Both the position numbers and the translations under genes were made by a program. From the NCBI GenBank assembly GCA_949524905.1, contig CATINC010000017.1, forward strand, positions 62,001 through 126,000: a DNA stretch of 64,000 nt, in the 5' to 3' direction. The notes beneath the pieces were generated by a model, which was not told where the DNA came from, made no database searches, and was given only the letters and a program-made list of their open reading frames with translations. Shown here piece after piece: positions 19,141 to 26,499 of this stretch (positions within the stretch are counted from its first letter, which is position 1; the number at the start of each line of letters is the position of its first letter). This DNA is from Opitutia bacterium UBA7350 (GTDB lineage: Bacteria > Verrucomicrobiota > Verrucomicrobiia > Opitutales > Coraliomargaritaceae).

Positions 19141-19338
19141 CTACTTCATCGTAATCATGTTACGTGCACGCTTAATGGTGTTTGTAATACGGCGCTGATG
19201 TTTTGCTGAGAGTCCAGTGATTTTGCGTGGCAAAATTTTACCTGTTTCGGTCACAAAACGAGACAGTTGCTCCACATCATTGAAAGTAAAGTCCATCGGA
19301 TTGAGGGAGCGATTAGGTTTTTTGTTTTCGGTACTCAT
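19141..19338 (-). CDS. rpsR: 30S ribosomal protein S18
   Basis: Small-subunit platform protein that binds with S6 near the central domain of 16S rRNA. The 65-residue protein has the family core: [24 protein letters not shown], then the basic [14 protein letters not shown] helix. It carries no cysteines, so this is a zinc-free form. It stands alone here with its own terminator and without rpsF, ssb or rplI, which often accompany it. The start at ATG 19338 gives the usual length. Confidence 0.95.
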   Translation of the reverse strand: MSTENKKPNRSLNPMDFTFNDVEQLSRFVTETGKILPRKITGLSAKHQRRITNTIKRARNMITMK

Positions 19339-19462
19339 AGCTTTGAAGCCGTGAAAAATGGGTCATTTTTCTTCGATGGACAAGAAAAAAATCTAATTTG
19401 AGCCTCTGATTGCTCTTGGTTATGGACATTCGGGCTAAATTAGCGAGTTTTAGGAGTCTATA

Positions 19463-19537
19463 GTCCCCATAGTTTAATGGATAGAACGACTGTTTCCTAA
19501 ATAGTCGGTCTGGGTTCGATTCCCAGTGGGGGCACCA
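19463..19537 (+). tRNA. tRNA-Arg (anticodon CCU)
   Basis: The 75-base sequence folds as a cloverleaf: acceptor GTCCCCA/TGGGGGC (one G-U pair), D arm GTTT...GAAC, anticodon stem ACTGT/ATAGT with loop TTCCTAA giving anticodon CCT (reads AGG), and T arm CTGGG/CCCAG with TTCGATT loop. The 3' CCA is encoded at 19535-19537. A possible -10 (TAAATT, 19436-19441) lies upstream without a well-spaced -35. Confidence 0.95.
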
Positions 19538-19623
19538 TCTAAATCAAAAAATTTGTGGGTTTTAATGCTTTGCAAGGCAGCGAGGCACTTGTTCAAACTA
19601 AGAAAGTCTACTATACTTCAAAT

Positions 19624-22212
19624 ATGCGCTCATTGGCAATAGTTTTAATTCTGACGCTTGCAACCTGTAGCTCGGGGCAAGTTTTAGAAGTGCCGTTGAT
19701 TAAAACGGATGCCTCAAAAGTTGATATCACACATTTTCAGGATGTTGAGATTGCAGAAGTTTTACTTGCTAGTGGCCTGCCTGTTTTGGCGACTGAGATT
19801 TATGCGGATATACTTTTAAATTCTGACATTAGTCCCGAACTAGAAAGACGTGTGCGTATTGGTTTGGTGAGGTCATACTTAGCTCAGGATGAATTTGAAT
19901 CTGCAAAAGCACAAATAAGGATTCTTCCAGAGGACGAGGCTGATAGTTCCCTAGAGCTCCTAAACGTTCTGGTAAGCTATGGCTCTGGTAAAGCTGTAGA
20001 TTGGAAATTTTTAGGAGAGGCATTAAAAAAGATCAATGCTTCTGCTTTATCACCGGTAGAACAATTCTGGTATTTTTTAATGGAGGGTTTGTATGCTGAA
20101 GAAGGCGAAGACTTGGAGGCAGCGGAGCGTTACCTTAAAGCGGCTCTTTCAAAGGCACAAAATGCTTACCAGCGTGCAAATTTAAAGGCAGTGTTGCTGC
20201 GAGAAAGCTTGCGTGGTGCAGCTCTGGAGTCGAGTGCGTTAAAGGAAATAGAGCGTGATTTAAAAAAATCGCGCGGGGCAGCAGCTTTTACTTTTGCAAA
20301 ACAGTATGCTTTAGCACTTTGGCATAGTGGAAAGGTTGATGATGCACTTGATTGGCTGGACTTAGATAAGCAACTCAAACGATATGGTCGCGGTTTTTCA
20401 CTCGCACAGCGCGAGGAGTTACGACTCATGCGTGCGATGATGTTAGGTGAAAGCTCGACAGAGGGGCAATTAGCGCTGGCAGAATTGATTCGTAGCGGAG
20501 GCTCTGTTGAAGTGATGGAAGTAGCACTCTATCTTTTGAGTCGCCAGAGTGAGGCCAGCGTCGTGTTTACGGAGCTCGTTAATGAAATCTTGGAACAGCG
20601 CCAAGCGCATCCATTGATGGGTCAAATGTACTATTTGCGAAGTCAAGTAGCCTTGCGCCGCGGGGAGTTGGAGTTGGCAAAAGCAGATGCCGAGTTTCTT
20701 TTGGAAAAATTTCCAGGTTTGATTCGGATTCTTGATGCATATTTTATTTTGGCTTATGCGGCATTGCGAGATGAGTCCCCACAATACCGAACTGCGGCGA
20801 ATTTTTTGATTCAACATCGCGAAAGCCTTGAGGAGCCCGATAGGATTATAAAGTTAAATATCCTTATTGGTGATTGCTACTATCTTAATGGGGACTACGC
20901 CAATGCCGCAGAGTTTTACGATCTTGCTCTCAGCGAAGGTCCAAACGCTTTAGGTTCTATTTTTCTTCGAGTTGTCATTACTTCATTAAGAATTGGAAAT
21001 CTTGAAGATGCTTTGCGTTACATTGATTCCCTGCCGCTAGGTAATTCAGTTAGCGCCGAGAAACGTTGGCAAGCCGAATGGAATATCGCACATGCGCTCA
21101 TTAAGCAGCAACGCGCTCAAGATGCCATTAGGCGCATTCGCTCATTGTTGGCCAGCGAGGAAACGGTTTCTTCAATGTTGTATCTAAGAATGCTTTGGCT
21201 CGAAATTTCTTTAGCCCTTGAATTAGGAGAAGCACGGCCGGATGCCTTGGCCCAAGTAGAGTTGCTGTTGGATCAACATGCTCAATTAGACAATTATACA
21301 AGTGAAGTGAAAAAGCAGACAGATCTTTTGGCAGCAGAGTTGCTATTGTTAAAAGCAAGAGTCCTTTATCAAAGGGATGAGTCTAAACAGGCAAGGGAGA
21401 CTTTGGGAAAGCTACGTGGACAATATCCAGCTTCCATGGCGGCACAGCGGTCCTATATATTTCAAGCTTCAGAGCTTGAATTGCTCGGAAATTTAGAGGC
21501 AGCACAGGCAGTAATGTTGGAGCTGGCTGAAATTTATCCACAAAGTCCGTTGGCACCTCAGTCAATATTTGAGGGTGCTTTGATTTGTGAACGGCGAGGG
21601 GTGGATTTTTATGTTGAGGCAATTCAATTATATGAGCGACTGGCCGATCGTTTCCCAAGTGATGCTTTTTTATATGCCGCACGGATGCGGCAAGGAGACC
21701 TGCTGCGGCTCTTAAATGATTTTGCGGGTGCGCAGATGATATATGAGACCCTCATTAACAGTGATCCAGGGAATCCCCAGCGTCCCGTGGCAGAACTGGC
21801 ACGTGCGCAATGTATGCTCGCACTCGCAAAAAAGAATCCTGCAAAATTAGGCCAGGCATCTTCTTCACTTGAGCGCTTGGTGGATATGCCGAATTTAGAC
21901 TTAAATTTTAGAGTAGAAGCTATGTTTAAGTGGGCCTTTGCGCTTAAAGAGCATGGATTTAAGGACCGAGCTCTTGAGGTTCTAGCGGAAAGTGTAGCAC
22001 GAAATCTACTCGACGTTAAGTTGGCCTCCACACTGAATGCAAGTGGTCGTTATTGGGCAGGTCGCACCTTACTGAATTTAGGTGAGTATTTAACAAATCG
22101 TGGGGATTTTACTGAGGCAAAAACAGTTTATCGAAAACTAATTGCTTATAATTTACCCGGTAGAGGGCTTGCCCAATCCCGTATTAATTCAATTCAAATT
22201 ATCAATAACTAA
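19624..22212 (+). CDS. Large secreted TPR-repeat protein
   Basis: An 862-residue protein starting with a signal peptide at ATG 19624 (MRSLAIVLILTLATC). LATC is a poor lipobox because Thr precedes Cys, so a lipoprotein is possible but uncertain. The rest is all-helical with many TPR-like units, for example near AERYLKAALSKAQNAYQRA, YYLNGDYANAAEFYDLALSEG and DFAGAQMIYETLINSDPG, and no catalytic motif. ExbB- and ExbD-type genes follow at 14 bases and then with a 4-base overlap, so it is probably a periplasmic partner of an energised inner-membrane channel. The frame opens at GTG 19555, which would put 23 residues before the signal peptide. Function unknown. Confidence 0.75.
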   Translation: MRSLAIVLILTLATCSSGQVLEVPLIKTDASKVDITHFQDVEIAEVLLASGLPVLATEIYADILLNSDISPELERRVRIGLVRSYLAQDEFESAKAQIRILPEDEADSSLELLNVLVSYGSGKAVDWKFLGEALKKINASALSPVEQFWYFLMEGLYAEEGEDLEAAERYLKAALSKAQNAYQRANLKAVLLRESLRGAALESSALKEIERDLKKSRGAAAFTFAKQYALALWHSGKVDDALDWLDLDKQLKRYGRGFSLAQREELRLMRAMMLGESSTEGQLALAELIRSGGSVEVMEVALYLLSRQSEASVVFTELVNEILEQRQAHPLMGQMYYLRSQVALRRGELELAKADAEFLLEKFPGLIRILDAYFILAYAALRDESPQYRTAANFLIQHRESLEEPDRIIKLNILIGDCYYLNGDYANAAEFYDLALSEGPNALGSIFLRVVITSLRIGNLEDALRYIDSLPLGNSVSAEKRWQAEWNIAHALIKQQRAQDAIRRIRSLLASEETVSSMLYLRMLWLEISLALELGEARPDALAQVELLLDQHAQLDNYTSEVKKQTDLLAAELLLLKARVLYQRDESKQARETLGKLRGQYPASMAAQRSYIFQASELELLGNLEAAQAVMLELAEIYPQSPLAPQSIFEGALICERRGVDFYVEAIQLYERLADRFPSDAFLYAARMRQGDLLRLLNDFAGAQMIYETLINSDPGNPQRPVAELARAQCMLALAKKNPAKLGQASSSLERLVDMPNLDLNFRVEAMFKWAFALKEHGFKDRALEVLAESVARNLLDVKLASTLNASGRYWAGRTLLNLGEYLTNRGDFTEAKTVYRKLIAYNLPGRGLAQSRINSIQIINN

Positions 22213-22225
22213 TTACTCACCTGAA

Positions 22226-22879
22226 ATGACTATGAATCTTTTCGGCAACACTCTTATCCAGCAAGGCGGCTATACTTTATATCCTCTTTTTATTCTGAGC
22301 ATTATTGCGATGCTTATTTTTATTGAGCGGGCCCTCTTTCTACATAAAGGCCAAATTCATTCTTTAGATTTTCTTGCTGGAATAAAAAACCTGATCAATA
22401 AAAAGCGCTTGGTTGAGGCACTTACTTTATGTGAGGAGACCCCCGGACCCCTTGCTCGAGTTGTTAAATCTGCGCTCCTGCAATATGGTACCAGCGATGC
22501 GCGAATTCACTCTGCAATTGAGTCAGCGGCACTGATAGAGGTTCCTATATTAGAGCGAAGGATCGGTACTCTTGCTGCAATTGCACGCATCTCACCACTA
22601 GTTGGGTTTATTGGTACTTTGATTGCGGCTTTTCAGGCACTCATTAATCTAGAAGCAGCGAATGCCGATAGCGCTCTATTTGTTGAATCTTTGGCGCAGG
22701 CAATCATCAGTTCGGCAGTTGGTTTGGGAATTGCAGCCCTTGCGGCTCTTGGTTATCATTTCCTTCACGGTCGTGTGAGAGCTTTAGTATTTGAGATCGA
22801 ACGGGTAGGGTATGCAATTTATGAATTCCTTTGCAGCAGTGAGCTCCAATCTGAGGTCGAGGAGAAGATAGAGCTATGA
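22226..22879 (+). CDS. ExbB/TolQ/MotA-family proton channel
   Basis: Inner-membrane subunit that with an ExbD/TolR partner turns proton flow into mechanical force for outer-membrane processes. The 217 residues show the three-helix layout: helix 1 at about 14-36 (YPLFILSIIAMLIFIERALFL), a cytoplasmic loop at about 37-110, helix 2 at about 115-140 (ISPLVGFIGTLIAAF) and helix 3 at about 155-185 (IISSAVGLGIAALAALGYHF). The Gly-rich helix 2 and Ala/Ser-rich helix 3 are family hallmarks. ATG 22226 follows the TPR stop by 13 bases; ATG 22232 is an alternative. Its last 4 bases overlap the ExbD-type start. Confidence 0.9.
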   Translation: MTMNLFGNTLIQQGGYTLYPLFILSIIAMLIFIERALFLHKGQIHSLDFLAGIKNLINKKRLVEALTLCEETPGPLARVVKSALLQYGTSDARIHSAIESAALIEVPILERRIGTLAAIARISPLVGFIGTLIAAFQALINLEAANADSALFVESLAQAIISSAVGLGIAALAALGYHFLHGRVRALVFEIERVGYAIYEFLCSSELQSEVEEKIEL

Positions 22880-23421
22880 ACCCTAAAGAGGCAAGGAATC
22901 CAATGGATACTACTACTAAATTGAGCGGAGGCTTTCGAAGTTTCAATTTAGTTGCTCGACTGAAGTCACCTAGTGCAAGCCTGGATCTTTTGCCTTTGCT
23001 AGATTTGCTCGCAGTGGCATTGCTCTTTAGCTTACTTTTTTCTCGTTTAGTGGTAATCCCAGGGGTAAGACTTGACTTAACGGAGACGAACTTGCGTATA
23101 CCAGCATCTGCTTCAGCGGTTGCGGTATTAACTGTTCAAAATGAAGGAATGCTTCTTTTTGACGGAGGGGTATATCAATTGGATACAATTACCTCCGCAT
23201 TCCAAGAGCGTGTAGCTCAAAAAAAGGCAAACTCCATAATTCTTCTACTTAAGGCAGGCGAGCGGCTTCCAATGGCATCACTGCTGGAAATTAGTGCTAA
23301 GGCTAAGGAAGCAGGGTTCTCGCAAGTTCACTTAGCTGCAAAGCGATCCGAATTTAAAAAGAACAAGCTACAAGTAAATGAACTAGAAACAGGTAATGAT
23401 TATAATTTTCTGGCTCCCTAG
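22876..23421 (+). CDS. ExbD/TolR-family protein
   Basis: Single-pass partner of the ExbB-like channel. The 181 residues have a cytoplasmic N-terminus of about 35 residues, one membrane helix at about 37-60 (LDLLPLLDLLAVALLFSLLF), and a periplasmic domain. The aspartate in PLLD sits where ExbD and TolR carry the proton-path Asp, so the protein looks functional. It overlaps the upstream gene by ATGA and is followed 3 bases later by the next gene, so all are probably one transcript. Confidence 0.85.
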   Translation: MNPKEARNPMDTTTKLSGGFRSFNLVARLKSPSASLDLLPLLDLLAVALLFSLLFSRLVVIPGVRLDLTETNLRIPASASAVAVLTVQNEGMLLFDGGVYQLDTITSAFQERVAQKKANSIILLLKAGERLPMASLLEISAKAKEAGFSQVHLAAKRSEFKKNKLQVNELETGNDYNFLAP

Positions 23422-23424
23422 TAT

Positions 23425-24180
23425 ATGAATAAAATCAAGCAGAGGTTGTGCGATTGGTTCGTGCGATGGCAAGCCTGGCCACTTAGCTTGCGTTGCTTTT
23501 ACATGGGATTTTGTACCCTGCTTGCAGGCCTTTTTTTTTGCGTGGATCTGCCAGAAATCAAGCATACCCAAACGGTGGAGAACGGCCCTTTTTTAAGATT
23601 TGCACCTCTGCAAGCAGTTTCTCAATATGATGCGATAAGCGAGCAAGCTATGTTATTTGATACAGCGCCATTATTTATTCCTACGCGTTGGAGTTTTGCC
23701 CAGCAAAAATTACCTAGTCAGAGTGTTGCCATTCCTGCGGGTTTCGAGGATTTTGAACCACTAATTGAGCTTTTGTCTCAAATGTCTGCCGGAGATGCCT
23801 TGGAGGCTGACAGTGGCCTTGTGCAATCACCCTTGGATATGCTAGGGCCTTCATTTTTGAAATTATTCAGTGGTAATTCTGGTCTATCTGAGTTGAAAGA
23901 GCCTTTTCCAGATCCTGTAGCAACCGCTTATTACCGCAGTGTTAATGCAGGGTGGTTGCGATTAGCCGTTTTGCCCAGTTTGGATACAGTGAGTCCGCTT
24001 ACTGAACCCGTCATTTTTTATGTCAATATTCCCAAAACTCGGGAAATGCTCGTCCTCCCAAGTATGGCAAGCGGATCGGGTATCGTTGCTTTCGATCGGG
24101 CCGTTCGTAATTGGCTGAGTTCTCCAGAGGTATTGGCGCTGCTTCCAATCGGGTATTCAGAGGTTGTCGTTTATCCTTAA
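23425..24180 (+). CDS. Unknown single-pass membrane protein beside ExbB/ExbD
   Basis: A 251-residue protein I do not recognise. It has a basic N-terminus, one membrane segment at about 26-44 (CFYMGFCTLLAGLFFCVDL) and a periplasmic region of about 200 residues with no Cys, no repeats and no catalytic motif. The C-terminus is compact: AVRNWLSSPEVLALLPIGYSEVVVYP. The topology (N-in, single helix, periplasmic C-terminal domain) and the place behind ExbB and ExbD are those of a TonB-like or TolA-like energy transducer, but the proline-rich spacer is missing and I see no sequence match. The role is inferred from position only. Confidence 0.7.
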   Translation: MNKIKQRLCDWFVRWQAWPLSLRCFYMGFCTLLAGLFFCVDLPEIKHTQTVENGPFLRFAPLQAVSQYDAISEQAMLFDTAPLFIPTRWSFAQQKLPSQSVAIPAGFEDFEPLIELLSQMSAGDALEADSGLVQSPLDMLGPSFLKLFSGNSGLSELKEPFPDPVATAYYRSVNAGWLRLAVLPSLDTVSPLTEPVIFYVNIPKTREMLVLPSMASGSGIVAFDRAVRNWLSSPEVLALLPIGYSEVVVYP

Positions 24181-24201
24181 GCGTTCAATTTATGTGAAGT
24201 G

Positions 24202-24708
24202 ATGATAGAAAATCCTCAAAAAAATAGTACACTCAAGTCGCAGGTATCTAAGATCCTGGAAAGTATGGATCAACTGACTGGGTCATGGAGCGAGCGACCT
24301 AGCTGGGATGCTTATTTTATGGCGACAGCGATGTTGATGGCTTCGCGTTCCAGTTGTGAACGTTTACATGTTGGTTGCGTGATTGTCTCAGCAGGCGCTT
24401 ACAAAAATCGTGTTATTGCTGCTGGGTATAATGGATTTTTGCCTGGCGCGGACCACGTATCGCACTTGCGCGACGGACATGAACAGGCTACCGTGCATGC
24501 AGAGCAAAATGCCATCAGTGATGCTGCGCGACGTGGGGTCTCGCTTGGAGGTGCAGTTGCTTACGTTACGCATTATCCATGCGTGAATTGTGCCAAGATA
24601 TTAGCGGCTGCAGGCGTACGAATGGTCAAATACTATCACAACTATCGAAACGATTCCTTGGTGCAAACACTCTTGACTGAAGCTGGGGTTGAGGTGGTTC
24701 AACTTTAA
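24202..24708 (+). CDS. dCMP deaminase family protein
   Basis: Zinc-dependent deaminase of the ComEB/dCMP deaminase group, which makes dUMP for thymidylate synthesis. The 168 residues contain the zinc site: HAEQNAI (His ligand and catalytic Glu) and PCVNC (two Cys ligands), about 33 residues apart, with the N-terminal SWDAYFMATAMLMASRSSC stretch typical of the group. ATG 24202 is preferred to GTG 24199. It follows the membrane operon closely and lies 4 bases before the YqgE gene, so it may share their transcript, although its function is unrelated. Confidence 0.88.
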   Translation: MIENPQKNSTLKSQVSKILESMDQLTGSWSERPSWDAYFMATAMLMASRSSCERLHVGCVIVSAGAYKNRVIAAGYNGFLPGADHVSHLRDGHEQATVHAEQNAISDAARRGVSLGGAVAYVTHYPCVNCAKILAAAGVRMVKYYHNYRNDSLVQTLLTEAGVEVVQL

Positions 24709-24712
24709 TACC

Positions 24713-25288
24713 ATGCGTTTAAATTCAAATTTTAACGATAAAAACACCCGTCGCTCAATGGTGGGCACACTTCTCTTGGCGCATCCGCAATTGCAGGACC
24801 CAAACTTTGCGCGTTCGGTTATTTTGCTGACGGCTCATGCCTCTGAGGAGGGTGCTTTGGGGGTTGTTTTAAATCGCCCGTTAAGCCGTAAACTTGTAGA
24901 TTTGAAACCTGAGCTTTGGGGATCTGCTCTAGCAGGCGTTCCACTTTATCGGGGTGGACCTGTCGCCTCAGATCAGGTAATCCTCGCCGCTTGGAAATAC
25001 CAAGCAACAGACTTAACCTTTAAGCTCTACTTTGGGATCGATGAAGTTAAGGCTAATCAGATTAAGGCCGAGGACCCCACATACGAATTACGTGCCTTTA
25101 TGGGTTATTCAGGCTGGAGTGAGCATCAGCTGGAAAATGAATTACAAAATGATTCCTGGCTGTTAAGTGAGCTCAAGCCTGATGTAAATAGCACTTCGGG
25201 TGACCCGCTTTGGCTCAAGCTACTCTCAGAAGTGAGTCCGGAGTTAGGTTTATGGGCAGATGAACCAGAGAATCTTTCTAATAATTAA
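24713..25288 (+). CDS. YqgE/AlgH family protein
   Basis: Member of the UPF0301 (YqgE/AlgH, DUF179) family, widespread and still poorly defined in function. The 191 residues begin with the typical GTLLLAHPQLQDPNFARSVILL and LGVVLNRPLS motifs, followed by the YRGGPV turn and the FMGYSGWSEHQLENEL block, all diagnostic. ATG 24713 is used, because the earlier start at 24689 overlaps the deaminase gene. It ends the apparent operon; no terminator hairpin is evident before rpmJ. Confidence 0.88.
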   Translation: MRLNSNFNDKNTRRSMVGTLLLAHPQLQDPNFARSVILLTAHASEEGALGVVLNRPLSRKLVDLKPELWGSALAGVPLYRGGPVASDQVILAAWKYQATDLTFKLYFGIDEVKANQIKAEDPTYELRAFMGYSGWSEHQLENELQNDSWLLSELKPDVNSTSGDPLWLKLLSEVSPELGLWADEPENLSNN

Positions 25289-25322
25289 GCCACCTATAAG
25301 TTAAAAGAGGGGGTATTTTCCA

Positions 25323-25351
25323 TTGACAAGCAGAACTCGCCTGCGTTTGCT
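25323..25351 (+). promoter_or_regulatory. Possible promoter of rpmJ-rpmE2
   Basis: A perfect -35 hexamer TTGACA at 25323-25328 is followed after 17 bases by a weak -10 (TTTGCT). It lies 27 bases before the rpmJ start. No Zur-like palindrome is visible around it. Confidence 0.35.
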
Positions 25352-25377
25352 CTGCGGTTCCTTTAATTTTTGTATCC

Positions 25378-25503
25378 ATGAAAGTAGTTTCGTCACTCAA
25401 GTCTTTAAAAGACCGTCACCCTGACTGCCAAGTTATTCGTCGCAAGGGTCGCGTTTATGTCATTTGTAAAACAAACCCGCGATTTAAAGCCCGTCAGGGT
25501 TAA
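25378..25503 (+). CDS. rpmJ: 50S ribosomal protein L36, zinc-free form
   Basis: A 41-residue protein, [18 protein letters not shown]... to ...NPRFKARQG, matching L36. It has HPDC and VIC but lacks the CxxC pair of the zinc-ribbon form, so it resembles the C-minus type (YkgO-like in E. coli). The gene is 22 bases upstream of the L31 type B gene, the same pairing as ykgO/ykgM. ATG 25378 and TAA 25501 are unambiguous. Confidence 0.93.
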   Translation: MKVVSSLKSLKDRHPDCQVIRRKGRVYVICKTNPRFKARQG

Positions 25504-25525
25504 TCTCGCTTAATTCATAATAACC

Positions 25526-25771
25526 GTGAAAACTGACATACATCCAAAATTAAATCCGGTTGCATTTGTAGATGTTTCTTCAGGCACTAAATTCCTGGCG
25601 CGTTCTACCATGCGTGGTAGTAAAACTGAGACCATTGACGGCGTGGAGCATCAAGTAGTGATTTGTGATATCACTGCGGATTCTCACCCTGCCTTTACTG
25701 GCGAGAAGCGTTTTGTGGACACCGCAGGGCGGGTTGAGAAGTTCCAAACAAAATTTCGCCGACGCCGGTAA
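25526..25771 (+). CDS. rpmE2: 50S ribosomal protein L31 type B
   Basis: L31 bridges the central protuberance of the 50S subunit to the 30S head. The 81 residues match the type B (longer, zinc-free) form: MKTDIHPKLNPVAFVDVSSG, the internal DSHPAFTG-like DITADSHPAFTGEKRFVDTAGRV stretch split around residue 55, and a basic tail FRRRR, with no CxxC motif. The start is GTG 25526. It pairs with the C-minus L36 gene upstream and is closed by a hairpin at 25788. Confidence 0.95.
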   Translation: MKTDIHPKLNPVAFVDVSSGTKFLARSTMRGSKTETIDGVEHQVVICDITADSHPAFTGEKRFVDTAGRVEKFQTKFRRRR

Positions 25772-25787
25772 GTGCTGTAACTTTACC

Positions 25788-25825
25788 AAACCCGCTGAGC
25801 GAATTTATTTGCCGGCGGGTTTTTT
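25788..25825 (+). terminator. Intrinsic terminator after rpmE2
   Basis: AAACCCGC at 25788-25795 pairs with GCGGGTTT and is followed by a T-run ending near 25825; the loop is rather long. The remaining bases to 25997 hold nothing I can identify. Confidence 0.65.
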
Positions 25826-25997
25826 ATATCCCTAGGAGCGGAATACATAGAAATAAGGCAAGCAGTGTGGGTGCTGCCAAAAGTTGAAAATTATGTTCTT
25901 TTGGTGCAGATTCTAAAAAAATAAGCAAATCTATCCAGGGTCTACTTACGGTTTATACTAAAGCAAAACGCAAAGCGTCGGCAAAACAGTCTTAATC

Positions 25998-26444
25998 ATG
26001 CATTATCGAGCACTTATTCAAAGTTGGCTACTCACTGCTCTGGGCATACTTCTCGCATCCTTTATTTTTCCGGGAATTGCCTATCGCGATGCATCTGCGC
26101 TCATCTTTGCGGTACTTTTATTGAGCCTTTGCAGTACCTTTATAAAGCCCTTTTTAATGCTGATGGCGATGCCTCTGATCATCTTAAGCTTAGGTTTAGG
26201 GATTTGGTTTATTAACGCCTTTCTTTTTCTAGGCGTTGCTGCATTTCTTGAAGGCTTTTATGTTGATGGTTTTAGAAATGCCATGGCAGGATCTTTCACT
26301 GTGAGCATTACGGAATTGCTCGCAAAGTACTGGTTCGGTGCCTTCGGAATAAAGGTGCGGGTACATCCGACGGCAAAACCGCCACAAAACCGAGATGTAA
26401 AGGCGTCTAAAGACTTAGATAAGGATGAGGTCATTGATGTATGA
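25998..26444 (+). CDS. YvlD-like small membrane protein
   Basis: A 148-residue integral membrane protein of the phage-holin-4/YvlD superfamily, whose bacterial members are envelope proteins of unclear role. Four hydrophobic segments lie at about 8-26, 33-58, 60-84 and 90-115, with the family pattern STFIKPFLMLMAMPLIILSLGLGIWFINA split over segments 2 and 3. The C-terminal 25 residues are charged and cytoplasmic in appearance. Despite the family name there is no phage gene nearby. ATG 25998 is the only sensible start. Confidence 0.75.
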   Translation: MHYRALIQSWLLTALGILLASFIFPGIAYRDASALIFAVLLLSLCSTFIKPFLMLMAMPLIILSLGLGIWFINAFLFLGVAAFLEGFYVDGFRNAMAGSFTVSITELLAKYWFGAFGIKVRVHPTAKPPQNRDVKASKDLDKDEVIDV

Positions 26445-26499
26445 AGCGTATATGTGTTTGACTCATACGGTGATCCGTAAAACTTAATAATTAAAAATT

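Noticed and set aside
25998-26444. YvlD-like gene as part of a prophage
   Set aside because: The family name includes 'phage holin', but no phage gene, attachment site or endolysin is nearby.
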